The position numbers were made by a program, and so were the translations under genes. From Amycolatopsis sp. 2-15 (lineage in GTDB: Bacteria; Actinomycetota; Actinomycetes; Mycobacteriales; Pseudonocardiaceae): a stretch of 64,000 bases of DNA. Where the stretch lies: positions 7,534,001 through 7,598,000 of the forward strand of contig NZ_CP127294.1 in the NCBI RefSeq assembly GCF_030285625.1, given 5' to 3'. Position 1 is the first letter of the stretch. Each line of letters starts with the position of its first letter. Of this stretch, positions 46,462 through 55,260 are shown piece by piece. The notes under the pieces were generated by a model, which was not told where the DNA came from, searched no databases, and was given only the letters and a program-made list of their open reading frames with translations.

Positions 46462-47184
46462 CTACCAGACGACTTCGCCTCCGCTCTCGGCGAGGATCGT
46501 CGGGCGGGGGCCGTCCGCGGTGGCCAGGTAGACGGCGGCCGCCGCGGTTTCATGCGGTGTGGCGAAGCGACCGACCGGGATGCTGCGCTGTCGCAGCGCA
46601 GCGAATTCCTCGGCGGTCGCGGTGCCTTGGGCTCTGGCGAACTGATCGTGTATGGCGGTCAGCAGCGGACTCTCGGTGCAGCCGGCGCAGAGGGCGTGGT
46701 ACGTGACGTCCTGGTCACTCGCTTGGCCGGCAATGTGCCGGATCCAGCCGACCACCGCGAACTTCGACGCGCTGTAGGCGGCGTTGTCGGGTTCCCCGAC
46801 CAGGCCCGCTTGCGAGGCGACGGCGACGAACCGGCCACGGCGGCGTCGCAGGGCGGGAAGGGTGGCCTCGAGCAAGGCGAGCAAGGATTCGAAGTTGATC
46901 CGCATGACGCGTTCGGTGAAGGCCCGGGTGAGGTCGGCCAGCGGGGCGGATCCGGGGATGCCGTGGGCGGCGATCACACCGGCCAAACCACCGGCCGAGG
47001 CTTCGCGGATGATGTCTTGCCCCTCGGCGGCAAGGAGATCGCCACCGATCCACTGCACGATCCCGTCGCAGGACGGGGTGCGGATGCTGCGTCCGTGTGC
47101 GATGACGGTTTCGGATCGGGCCCGCAGCTCGGCGACGATCGCCGAGCCGATGGCGCCCGTCGCACCGGTCACGAGGTAGGTCAT
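46462..47184 (-). CDS. Short-chain dehydrogenase/reductase
   Basis: Classical SDR of 240 residues. Cofactor motif TGATGAIG (6-13), a substrate-site serine in VASQAG, and the YSASK catalytic pair are present. The start ATG 47184 shares one base with the stop of the preceding gene (TGATG), so translation is coupled. Last gene of the minus-strand arm headed by the GntR regulator and a TIM-barrel isomerase-like gene. Probably oxidises or reduces a polyol or keto-sugar; the exact substrate is unknown. Confidence 0.82.
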   Translation of the reverse strand: MTYLVTGATGAIGSAIVAELRARSETVIAHGRSIRTPSCDGIVQWIGGDLLAAEGQDIIREASAGGLAGVIAAHGIPGSAPLADLTRAFTERVMRINFESLLALLEATLPALRRRRGRFVAVASQAGLVGEPDNAAYSASKFAVVGWIRHIAGQASDQDVTYHALCAGCTESPLLTAIHDQFARAQGTATAEEFAALRQRSIPVGRFATPHETAAAAVYLATADGPRPTILAESGGEVVW

Positions 47185-47559
47185 CAGGGCCTCCGCAGGT
47201 CGATCGTCGCGCCGGTGACATAGCCGGAACCGGAGCCGGCGAGGAAGTCCAAAGTCGGCTGCAGATCCTTTTCGGACTCCGCATCGCACACCACGGTGTT
47301 GATGCGGATCCGCGCGCCCAGCTCCCGCGCGAGCGACTGCGCGACGCCGCGGACGGCTTCGGCGAGAGCCGCTTGGCCGGCGTCGTTCCCAGGGGTGCGT
47401 GGTGACCAGGGCGACCCTGAGCGGCCCGGCTTGATCGTCGTGAGCGGCCAGCAGCTCCCGCAGAGTGCTGAATGTCTCGACGATCTCCCCCGTCACCGTC
47501 GCGGCTTCGGTCGAGACGGAGACGACGTGCAGGGACTGTGCCGGCGAGTGGACCTTCAT
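47184..47559 (-). pseudogene. Short SDR-like gene with a 1-base frameshift
   Basis: Reads MKVHSPAQSLHVVSVSTEAA... from ATG 47559, which overlaps the upstream stop as ATGA. At the C-run 47392-47395 the frame is lost. Removing one C joins it to GNDAGQAALAEAVRGVAQSL, then RIRINTVVCDAE and GYVTGATIDLR, the C-terminal signature of SDR proteins, ending at 47184. The joined product is about 124 residues, half the size of a normal SDR, without the GxxxGxG cofactor motif. It is either a small SDR-derived partner of the next gene or a decayed remnant. The indel may be a sequencing error. Confidence 0.6.
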
Positions 47560-48419
47560 CGAGCGGACGCCAGGAGGTCGGCCGCGGCCGCCGCGGCCTG
47601 CTTGGTCGCGGTGCGCACGTCGAGCGTGCGGTGGTCACGCGACATCATCTCCACACCCCACGGTCCCGTGAAGCCTAGGCGCCGCAACGACTTCACGAAG
47701 GAAACGACATCGAAGGCCCCCTCGCCGCAGTACAGCCGGTTGTCGAAGGTGTCCTCGAACAGGGTTCCGGTCACCTCCCGGTACCCGTCGTTGATCTCGA
47801 CGGCGAAAACGTACTCCGGTGGCAGGATGCGCTCCAGGTCCTGATAGGACATCGAGCTGCGGTAGACGTGCCAGATGTCGACGAGTAGCCCGCCCGCCGG
47901 ATGCGCCACGTCCCGGAGCAGCCGCGCCGCGGGCTCGATCGTCGTCATCATCGAGAACGCGGCGGGCTCCAGGGCGATCCGCGTGCCCACCGCCTCGGCT
48001 TCTCGCGCCAGCGCGGCGAACTCCGCGCGCAGCACGTCCGGCTCGACGGTGTCACCGGTCTGCCCGGCGCCGGCCTTGATGTGCGAGGCACCCAGGGCTT
48101 CGGCGGCGTGCAGGAGATCGGCGCGCACCACGTCCGATCGTGAGCGCCGCTCCCCCGAGCACCACCAGTCGTCGATGTACTCAACCTCGACGGTCGTGAT
48201 GCCGTGGTGCTCGAACTCCCTCGCGAGCGAGGGAAACCCGATGCCGTCGCGCACCGCGACCAGGTCGGTGTGCGTGATCCCGAACCCGCTGAACCCCGCT
48301 TCGGCGGCCGCCGCGACCCGGTCTCGGATGTCGAACGGACTCAGGTCGCCGTTGCGCAGCGGCATCACATCACCCGCGGAGGTCCAGCACGTGCTCAGCA
48401 AGGAATCGGGGTTCGGCAT
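47556..48419 (-). CDS. Xylose isomerase-like TIM barrel protein
   Basis: AP-endonuclease-2/xylose-isomerase-like TIM-barrel protein of 287 residues. Family features: the RVAAAAEAGFSGFGI opening helix-strand, ALGASHIKAG, ALEPAAF (metal-site Glu), GLLVDIWHVYRS (metal-site Asp, His), FAVEINDGYR, GEGAFD and a final GVEMMSRDHR. Members isomerise or epimerise sugars and keto-sugar acids, or dehydrate related compounds. The gene lies 16 bp after the GntR regulator and overlaps the short SDR-like gene by 4 bases, so the four minus-strand genes form one operon. The substrate probably matches the compound imported by the divergent ABC transporter. Confidence 0.82.
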   Translation of the reverse strand: MPNPDSLLSTCWTSAGDVMPLRNGDLSPFDIRDRVAAAAEAGFSGFGITHTDLVAVRDGIGFPSLAREFEHHGITTVEVEYIDDWWCSGERRSRSDVVRADLLHAAEALGASHIKAGAGQTGDTVEPDVLRAEFAALAREAEAVGTRIALEPAAFSMMTTIEPAARLLRDVAHPAGGLLVDIWHVYRSSMSYQDLERILPPEYVFAVEINDGYREVTGTLFEDTFDNRLYCGEGAFDVVSFVKSLRRLGFTGPWGVEMMSRDHRTLDVRTATKQAAAAAADLLASAR

Positions 48420-48435
48420 GGCGGAGAGTCTCTTC

Positions 48436-49152
48436 TCAGTCGGTGGTCGCGGCTTCCCGGGCGGCGTCGAGCTTGTCGATCAGGCGGTCCATGACATTGC
48501 GGATGTGGGTGTCGACGGCTTCGCCCATCGCCCGGGTGTCGCCCGCTTCCATGGCCTCGAGCATCGCCCGGTGCTCCTTGTACGCCAGCTCCGTGTGCTC
48601 GTGGAACTGCCCGGCCCAGTTGATGATGCGCTGGATGTGCCCGCGCAAGCGGTGAATGTGGTTGACGAGCAGAGGGTTGCCGCAGTTGAGCACGAACAGG
48701 TCGTGGAAGTCGAAGTCGGCGACGTTGAACGGTTCGAGGTCGCCCCGATCGATCGAGTCCCCGATCAGGTCCATGCGTTCACGCATGGCGGCCAGCGCGT
48801 CGGACGGGATCCGGGTGGCAGTCTCGGCCGCGGCCACCTCGAGTGCCCGGCGCACGGTGTAGACCTGCCGGACCAGTTCCACCGACAGCGCCGGAACCGT
48901 GAAACCGCGTGGCCCGGAGACGTCCAGCAAGCCCTCGTCCTGCAAACGGCGGATCGCCTCCCGCAAAGGGGAACGGCTGATCGAGAACCTCCGGGCGAGA
49001 TCGTTTTCACTGAGTACGGAACCGGGTTCGAGTTCGCCGGACACGACCCAGCGTTTCAACGTGGCGTAAGTCTGATCCGCCAGTGACGGCGCCCGCTTCG
49101 GCGCGTTCTCGTCGATCCGCATCGTTTCCCACTGCACAGTCGGCTCGCTCAC
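48436..49152 (-). CDS. GntR-family (FCD) transcriptional regulator
   Basis: FadR-subfamily GntR regulator, about 238 residues. The N-terminal winged helix holds GSVLSENDLARRFSISRSPLREAIRRL, a canonical GntR helix-turn-helix. The C-terminal FCD ligand domain has metal-site candidates in DFDFHD and EHRAMLEAME...AVDTHI. The start GTG 49152 was preferred over GTG 49158 because GGGAGGG is well spaced only for the former. Divergent from the ABC transporter operon and leading the minus-strand arm, it probably represses both arms until a catabolic intermediate binds. Candidate sites are the duplicated 16-bp elements at 49269 and 49324. Confidence 0.88.
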   Translation of the reverse strand: MSEPTVQWETMRIDENAPKRAPSLADQTYATLKRWVVSGELEPGSVLSENDLARRFSISRSPLREAIRRLQDEGLLDVSGPRGFTVPALSVELVRQVYTVRRALEVAAAETATRIPSDALAAMRERMDLIGDSIDRGDLEPFNVADFDFHDLFVLNCGNPLLVNHIHRLRGHIQRIINWAGQFHEHTELAYKEHRAMLEAMEAGDTRAMGEAVDTHIRNVMDRLIDKLDAAREAATTD

Positions 49153-49237
49153 GTGCACCCCTCCCGTTCACCCCAGGTCGCACCCGGCTCTCACCACGAT
49201 TCTCACGGGCGGACTTCGACAGCTCCTGCCGGGTGTG

Positions 49238-49266
49238 TTGACACCTTCCGGGAGCCACTCTAGCGT
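49238..49266 (+). promoter_or_regulatory. Candidate sigma70-type promoter of the catabolic operon
   Basis: TTGACA (49238-49243), a 17-bp spacer, then TAGCGT (49261-49266). It lies about 115 bp upstream of the binding-protein start. Confidence 0.5.
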
Positions 49267-49268
49267 AA

Positions 49269-49339
49269 TCGGTCGACAGGCGACAGGCGCCCGTCGCCAC
49301 GGCTCGCCAGACACTCTCAGTGTTCGGTCGACAGGCGAC
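49269..49339. repeat. Two copies of a 16-bp element, probable operators
   Basis: TCGGTCGACAGGCGAC occurs at 49269-49284 and 49324-49339, a 55-bp period (about five helical turns). Each copy contains GTCG-5-CGAC dyad symmetry. The first copy abuts the predicted -10 element. The GntR regulator is the obvious candidate binder. Confidence 0.5.
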
Positions 49340-49383
49340 CGGAGTGGCGCGGAGTCCTGATCGATCTCGGCAAAGGAGCCCAG

Positions 49384-50384
49384 ATGAGAAACCTTCGTTC
49401 GCTGGCAGCGACTGTGATGAGCGCTCTGGCCGTGTCGGCCGGTCTGGTCGCGTGTGGCGGTGCTTCCGGCAGCAACGCGTCTGGCGTCACGATCGGTTAT
49501 TCGACCTACACGCTGTCCAACCCCTTCTTCGCGGGGATGCAGAAGGGCCTGGACGCAGGGACCAAGAAATACGGCTACAAGCTGGTCACCACCAACTCGA
49601 ACGGCGACGCCGCGCAGCAGGTCACCGACATTCAGAACCTGATCAGCCGGGGTGTGAACTACATTCTCCTGTCCCCGCCGACGGCAAGGCGATCGCACCG
49701 GCCGTGTCCGCGGCCGACGCGGCGCACGTACCGATCATCTCGATCGCCGACAGCGTGGTCCCGCCGATCACCGCGACGATCACCATCAACGACGTCAAGG
49801 CCGGCAGCGACGCGGTCGACCGGATCGCCGCGGAGCTGAAGGCCCGCAAGGGTTCTGCGACCGGGACGGTCATCGACATCCAGGGCATCCTGGGCACGCC
49901 GTCGGCGACGCGGCGCGAACAAGGATTCCGCCAGCAGCTGGCCCACTACCCCGGTCTGCGGGTGGCGGCGGCACAGGACGGCGGCTACGACACCGCCAAG
50001 TCGAACGCGCTGATGGTGGACATCCTCCAGGCGAATCCCCAGATCGACGCGGTGTTCGCGGCCAACGACGCCGAAGCTGTCGGCGTGTCGGCGGCGATCA
50101 AGGCACAGGGCCGGTTCAAGCCGGTCGGCGACCCCGGGCACATCATCGTGATCGGCGTCGACGGTTCCAAGCCGGCCATCGCGGACGTGCGCGCCGGCGT
50201 CCAGGACGCCAGCATCAGCCAGAACCCGATCAAGATGATGCAGAAGGCCGTGGACACCGTCGCCGATCTCGAGGCACACAAGTCCGTCCAGAAGCAGATC
50301 GACTGGCCCTCGGCGACCATCACCAAGGAAAGCATCGACTCGACCGAGGTCAAGAGCTACGGGATCTGGTCCGATGAGGTCTGA
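49384..50384 (+). pseudogene. Sugar ABC transporter substrate-binding lipoprotein, frameshifted in this sequence
   Basis: Ribose/allose-type periplasmic-binding-protein family lipoprotein, about 333 residues if repaired. ATG 49384 follows AAAGGAG. Residues 1-24 are a lipoprotein signal with lipobox LVAC, then VTIGYSTYTLSNPFF. At the C-run 49673-49676 (ILLSP) one base is missing. The other frame continues directly with ADGKAIAPAVSAAD, FAANDAEAVGVSAA and VIGVDGSKPA to the stop at 50384. The rest of the fold is complete and the downstream ATPase overlaps it by 11 bp. The gene is therefore probably functional, with the indel either a sequencing error or a very recent mutation. Confidence 0.8.
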
Positions 50385-51864
50385 TGAGCCCGTCCCGGTG
50401 GTGGAGTTCCTCGGGGTGTCGAAGTCCTACCCGGGCATCCGCGCTCTGCACGAGGTGTCCTTGACGCTCGCGCCGGGCACCGTCACCGCGCTCGCCGGGG
50501 AGAACGGAGCGGGCAAGTCCACCTTCATCAAGCTCCTGTCCGGCGCGGAAGCGGCGGACTCGGGGCGGATCCTGCTCCGCGGCCACGATGTGCCCACCAC
50601 GCCCGGAGCGGTGATCGACGCGGGTGTCAGCGTGATCTACCAGGAACTGACCGACGTCCCGGACATGAGCCTGCTCGACAACCTCGTGCTCGGCCGCCAG
50701 CCCGCCCGGCTGGGCGTGGTTCGGCGCGGCGCGGCCAAACGGGCCGCCCGGGCCGCGCTCGACCGCGTCGGGCTGGCCGACCTGCCACTGGACCGGCCTG
50801 TGCGGCAGCTTTCGCTGGCCCAGCGGCAGCTCACCGAGATCGCGCGGTGCCTCGCTCGTGACGCGAGTGTGCTGGTGTTCGACGAACCGACCTCGGCACT
50901 GTCCGAAAGCGACGCCCAGGGTCTGCTGGCCACGATCACGTCGTTGCGCGAGCAGGGTATGGCCATCCTGTACGTCAGCCACCACCTCGACGAGCTGTTC
51001 GAGATCGCCGACACGATCGCGGTGCTGCGGGACGGTGAGCTCGTCGGCGTCGGCCCGGTCGGCGAGTGGGACGAAGCGAAGCTCGTGCGGGCCATGCTCG
51101 CCAAGGACATGGCCCACGCCTACCCCTGGCGGGATCGGCCGGTGGGCGCCGACCGGCTCCAGGTCCGCGAGCTCGACGCACCCGGCGTCAAACGGGCGAC
51201 GCTGCAGGTCAAATCCGGCGAAATCGTGGGTCTGGTCGGCCTCGCGGGCGCCGGGCGTACCGAGCTCCTCAAAGCGCTGGCGGGCCTGTCCGTGCGCTCG
51301 CGCGGGAACGTCGAGGTAGACGGCCATCCCCTTCCCGCGCGAGCGCACGACGTGGTGCGCCACGGCGTGGTGTATGCGCCCGAGGATCGCAAGGCGGAAG
51401 GCCTGGTGCTCGACGCGTCGGTGGTGGACAACCTGTCCTACGGGGTGTACCGCTCGTTCGCCCGGGCCGGCTGGCTGCGCCGTGGCCGGCAGGAACGCCT
51501 CGCCCGAGAGGCCATCGCCGGATTCGGTGTCAAGACTCGCGATGCCCGTCAACCGGCTGGCAAGCTCTCCGGCGGCAACCAGCAGAAGATCGTCCTCGCG
51601 CGAGCCGCCGCGCACACGCCCAAGGTCCTGCTCCTCGACGACCCCACCCGGGGCGTGGACGTGGGTGCGAAAGCGGGCATCCACGAGCACGTGCTGACGC
51701 TGGCCGAGTCCGGCGCCGCGGTACTGCTGACCAGTTCCGACACCGATGAGGTACTCGCGATGGCTGACCGCGTGTACGTGCTGCGCGCCGGGCGGGTGGT
51801 CGGCGAACTGCGCCGAGCCGAGTTCGACCGGGAACGTGTGCTCCAGCTGGCCGCCGCCGGCTGA
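50374..51864 (+). CDS. Sugar ABC transporter ATP-binding protein (two ATPase domains)
   Basis: RbsA/MglA-type fused double ATPase of 496 residues. First domain: Walker A GENGAGKST (42-50), signature QLSLAQRQLTEIAR, Walker B VLVFDEPTSAL. The second domain has the degenerate P-loop GLAGAGRTEL usual for this class, then LSGGNQQKIVLAR and LLLDDPTRGVDVG. It energises uptake through the permease encoded next. ATG 50374 lies inside the binding-protein gene, indicating tight coupling. Confidence 0.92.
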   Translation: MRSDEPVPVVEFLGVSKSYPGIRALHEVSLTLAPGTVTALAGENGAGKSTFIKLLSGAEAADSGRILLRGHDVPTTPGAVIDAGVSVIYQELTDVPDMSLLDNLVLGRQPARLGVVRRGAAKRAARAALDRVGLADLPLDRPVRQLSLAQRQLTEIARCLARDASVLVFDEPTSALSESDAQGLLATITSLREQGMAILYVSHHLDELFEIADTIAVLRDGELVGVGPVGEWDEAKLVRAMLAKDMAHAYPWRDRPVGADRLQVRELDAPGVKRATLQVKSGEIVGLVGLAGAGRTELLKALAGLSVRSRGNVEVDGHPLPARAHDVVRHGVVYAPEDRKAEGLVLDASVVDNLSYGVYRSFARAGWLRRGRQERLAREAIAGFGVKTRDARQPAGKLSGGNQQKIVLARAAAHTPKVLLLDDPTRGVDVGAKAGIHEHVLTLAESGAAVLLTSSDTDEVLAMADRVYVLRAGRVVGELRRAEFDRERVLQLAAAG

Positions 51865-51900
51865 CTCCCCTGACTCGCCTGTGAGAAACGGAAGGCCACC

Positions 51901-52917
51901 ATGGTGATCACGACCTCCACGGAGAAGACGGCAGAAACCCGCAGGCCCGATCCACCTCCGCCGTCCGTGCTGCGGCGCCTTGCCGGGCATCCCCGAACCC
52001 CGATCATCGTCGCGCTGGTGCTGGCCTGTGTGGCGATGGCGTTCCTGTCCGACAGCTTCCTGTCGAGTCGCAATTTCACCAACATTCTCACCCAGTCCAC
52101 AGTGGTGGGTATCGCCGCCGTCGGCGCGACGCTCGTGATCATCACCGGCGGCATCGACCTGTCGGTCGGTTCCAACGTCGCGCTGTCCGGCATGATCGCC
52201 TCGCAGCTGGTCAACGGCGGGCTGGCCGGGTTCCTCGGTGTCGTGGCCTGCCTGGTGATCGCCGCCGCGATCGGTGCGTTCAACGGGATTTCCGTGGCGT
52301 GGCTGCGCTTGGCGCCGTTCATCGTGACCCTCGCCGTGCTCGGGATGGGCCGGGGCCTGACTTTGCAGCTGAGTCAAGGCCAGAGCGTGTACGGACTGCC
52401 GAGCGGGCTCACCTGGCTCGGCGGCGCCACGATCGGCGCTGTCCCCGTCCCGGTGTTCCTCCTCGCCGCGATGTTCCTCGTCGGGCACCTCGTGCTGTCC
52501 CGCACCACGCTCGGGCACCAGATCTACGCGGTCGGTGGCAACCGGCAGGCCGCGCGGCTGAGCGGAATCCCCGACAAGAGGGTGCTGTTCCACGCCTACC
52601 TGATCGCCGGCGCGTGCGCCGGGCTGGCCGCGCTGGTTCTGGTGGGCCGGCTCGGCGCCGCCACCCCCACCGCGGGCACCGGCTTGGAGCTGCAGGTGAT
52701 CGCCGCCGTCGTGATCGGCGGCACCAGCCTCTTCGGCGGCAAGGGCAGCATGGTGGGCACGCTCATCGGCGTCCTGCTCATCGGTGTCATCAACAACGGG
52801 CTGACCCTGCTCAACGTGAGCCCGTTCTGGGTCCAGTTCATCCAAGGCGCGCTGATCCTCGTGGCCGTGCTGCTGGACGCGTTCAACCAGCGAAGGCTCT
52901 CGGTGACCGATGCCTGA
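51901..52917 (+). CDS. Sugar ABC transporter permease
   Basis: RbsC-family membrane permease of 338 residues. After a Pro-rich cytoplasmic N-terminus there are about eight or more hydrophobic segments (e.g. IIVALVLACVAMAFL, VVGIAAVGATLVIITGG, GVVACLVIAAAIGAF). The family loop ITGGIDLSVGS and the ATPase-coupling segment GHQIYAVGGNRQAARLSGI are present. It pairs with the double ATPase and the lipoprotein. The ATG is preceded by GAAAGGCC and lies 36 bp after the ATPase gene. Confidence 0.92.
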   Translation: MVITTSTEKTAETRRPDPPPPSVLRRLAGHPRTPIIVALVLACVAMAFLSDSFLSSRNFTNILTQSTVVGIAAVGATLVIITGGIDLSVGSNVALSGMIASQLVNGGLAGFLGVVACLVIAAAIGAFNGISVAWLRLAPFIVTLAVLGMGRGLTLQLSQGQSVYGLPSGLTWLGGATIGAVPVPVFLLAAMFLVGHLVLSRTTLGHQIYAVGGNRQAARLSGIPDKRVLFHAYLIAGACAGLAALVLVGRLGAATPTAGTGLELQVIAAVVIGGTSLFGGKGSMVGTLIGVLLIGVINNGLTLLNVSPFWVQFIQGALILVAVLLDAFNQRRLSVTDA

Positions 52918-52947
52918 TCCCCATCACATCCACGACAGGAGGCCTTC

Positions 52948-54117
52948 GTGAATCCCCCTTTTGATCACCGGCACCTCGACGATCTCATGGAAAGCGCCGG
53001 GCTCGACGCACTGATCGTGACCTCGAAGCACAACGTCCAGTATTTGCTGGGCGGGCACCGGTTCTTCTTCTTCGACTACATGGACGCCATCGGGGTCAGC
53101 CGGTACCTGCCGACGCTGGTGTACGTCCGCGGCGAGCTCGACGCGACCCGCTACATCGGCAACGCGATGGAATCGTGGCAGCTGGACAACGATCCGGTGT
53201 GGGTGTCCGATGTGGACACCAGCACGTGGCGCGCGCAGGACGCGATCGAACTCGCCCTCGCACACCTGCTCCGAGTGCTGCCGGGACAAGCCGTGGTCGG
53301 CATCGAAGGATCCTTCCTGCCCGTCGAGGCGTACCAGCGGCTGGCGGTCGAACCGTCGATGACGCTGCGGGACGGCCAGTTCGTGCTGGAACGCCTTCGC
53401 GCGGTGAAACGAGTGGACGAGCTGAAGCTGCTCGAAGAAGCGTCGGACGCCATCGTCGACTCGATGCGGGCGACCTTCGGCGGGCACGGCGCAGGCTCGA
53501 CGAAACGCGAGATCGTGCAAACCCTGCGCCAGGAACAGACCCGCCTCGGCATGACCTTCGAGTACTGCCTCGTGAGCATGGGCGCCAGCCACAACCGCGC
53601 GCCGTCGAACGCCAGCTGGGCGCCCGGCGAGGTGCTGTGCCTGGACTCCGGCGGCAACCTGGGCGGCTACATCGGCGACCTCGCGCGCATGGCGGTGCTC
53701 GGCGAACCCGACGCCGAGCTGGAGGATCTGCTGGCCGAAGTCGAAACTGTGCAGCTGGCCGCGCGGGAGCCCATCGCGGATGGCGTGGTCGGCCAGGCGA
53801 TCTTCGACCGGGCAGGCGAGGTGCTGGCCACGAGCCCCCACCGTGCCGTGACCACCTTCGTCGCCCACGGCATGGGACTGATCAGCCACGAGGCACCTCG
53901 GCTCACCTCGACCGGACCGGTTCCCTATCCCAACTACGACGGCCCCCGCGCACTGGCGGCCGGCATGGTCCTCTCGATCGAAACGACGATGCTGCACCCC
54001 CGGCGCGGGTTCATCAAACTCGAGGACACCGTGACCGTGACCACCGAGGGGCACCGCGCGTTCGGCGACCACGCGCGCGGCTGGAACGTCGTGGACCTCG
54101 CAGCCACCCGTGTCTGA
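52948..54117 (+). CDS. M24 family metallopeptidase-like enzyme (Xaa-Pro peptidase/creatinase fold)
   Basis: Pita-bread-fold enzyme of 389 residues from GTG 52948 (AGGAGG upstream). The N-terminal creatinase domain (LDALIVTSKHNVQYLLGG) is followed by the catalytic domain. Metal-ligand blocks: CLDSGGNLGGYIGD (two Asp), FVAHGMGLISHEAP (His), SIETTML and FIKLEDTVTV (two Glu). Members cleave Xaa-Pro peptides or amidine/amide C-N bonds (creatinase, ectoine hydrolase). In a sugar-type operon this is unusual and suggests that the imported compound carries an amide- or peptide-like bond, or that the family label does not reflect the real substrate. Confidence 0.85.
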   Translation: MNPPFDHRHLDDLMESAGLDALIVTSKHNVQYLLGGHRFFFFDYMDAIGVSRYLPTLVYVRGELDATRYIGNAMESWQLDNDPVWVSDVDTSTWRAQDAIELALAHLLRVLPGQAVVGIEGSFLPVEAYQRLAVEPSMTLRDGQFVLERLRAVKRVDELKLLEEASDAIVDSMRATFGGHGAGSTKREIVQTLRQEQTRLGMTFEYCLVSMGASHNRAPSNASWAPGEVLCLDSGGNLGGYIGDLARMAVLGEPDAELEDLLAEVETVQLAAREPIADGVVGQAIFDRAGEVLATSPHRAVTTFVAHGMGLISHEAPRLTSTGPVPYPNYDGPRALAAGMVLSIETTMLHPRRGFIKLEDTVTVTTEGHRAFGDHARGWNVVDLAATRV

Positions 54118-54169
54118 GGCCTTACCCAAGCAGCCCGCCACTCCCGCCCGACCAGCAGAGGAGCAACCG

Positions 54170-55240
54170 ATGACCGACAGCCTGCCCGACACGATGCCCG
54201 CCGTGATCTTCCGGGGCGAGGGCGTGCTGGCCCTGGAGCAGCACGCGGTACCCGTGATCACCGAACCCGACGACATCATCATCAAGGTCGGCGCGGTCGG
54301 CATCTGCGGTTCGGACCTGCACGCCCTGCACACGCCCCCGACCCACCCGGGCCTGCCGGGCGTGATCTTCGGGCACGAATTCTGCGGCGAGATCGTCGCC
54401 GCCGGCCCACAGGCGCGCGGACTGTCGGTGGGCGATCGTGTGGCGGTCGACCAGAACCCGCCGTGCGGCCGCTGCGGCCCCTGCCGTGACGGACACGGCA
54501 ACTTCTGCGAGCCGTTGTTCGACAATCCGCACCTCGACATCCCGTGGCCGAACACGCCAGGGTTCTTCTGGGACGGCGGAATGGCCACCTACGTCAAGGT
54601 GCCTTCGTACTACGCCTACCGCGTGACCGCTGACGTGCCCTACGAGCACCTGGTGCTCGCCGAGCCGCTCGGTTGTGTCCTCAACGGGATCAACAAGGCC
54701 GGAGTCGTGGTCGGCGACCGCGCGGTCGTCCTCGGCGGCGGACCGATGGGCCTGCTCGCCGTCATCGCGCTCAAGCACTTCGGCGTGGAACAGGTCATCC
54801 TGGTCGAACCGGCTGTCAAACGCGCCGAAGTCGCCAAACAGGCCGGTGCGGACCTGGTGCTCGACCCGGCCAGTGTCGACGTACGCGAGGAAGTACTGGC
54901 CGCCACCGGCGGCCGCGGCGCGACGCTGGTGTTCGAGGCCGTCGGCTCGCAGCTGGACACCGCCGTCGACGTCGCGGCGGACCAGGCACGGATCGTGGTC
55001 ATCGGCATCAACAACAGTTACCGCGCGAACCTGTCCGCGATGACCGTGACGATCAAGGAGCTGCGCATTCTCGGCGCGTTCCTGATGCGCTACACCATGC
55101 GCGAATCGCTCGACCTCATCCAGAGCGGCAAGCTCCCGCTCGAACGCGTGGTGAGCCACGTGCTCCCGCTGTCGGACATCCACAAAGGAATCTCGCTGGC
55201 GCAGGCCGGCGAAGGCCTGAAGATCGTCTTCAAGCCGTGA
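54170..55240 (+). CDS. Zinc-dependent alcohol/polyol dehydrogenase
   Basis: Medium-chain (MDR) dehydrogenase of 356 residues. ATG 54170 was chosen because GAGGAG precedes it; a longer GTG start at 54110 overlaps the previous gene and adds a Pro-rich tail. Catalytic zinc ligands are in GICGSDLHALH and GHEFCGE. Four structural-zinc cysteines lie in CGRCGPCRDGHGNFC. The NAD(P) site is VVLGGGPMGLLAV. It resembles sorbitol/threonine dehydrogenases and probably oxidises a secondary hydroxyl of the imported compound. Confidence 0.9.
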   Translation: MTDSLPDTMPAVIFRGEGVLALEQHAVPVITEPDDIIIKVGAVGICGSDLHALHTPPTHPGLPGVIFGHEFCGEIVAAGPQARGLSVGDRVAVDQNPPCGRCGPCRDGHGNFCEPLFDNPHLDIPWPNTPGFFWDGGMATYVKVPSYYAYRVTADVPYEHLVLAEPLGCVLNGINKAGVVVGDRAVVLGGGPMGLLAVIALKHFGVEQVILVEPAVKRAEVAKQAGADLVLDPASVDVREEVLAATGGRGATLVFEAVGSQLDTAVDVAADQARIVVIGINNSYRANLSAMTVTIKELRILGAFLMRYTMRESLDLIQSGKLPLERVVSHVLPLSDIHKGISLAQAGEGLKIVFKP

Positions 55241-55260
55241 CGGGAAATGAGGAGCCGGCC

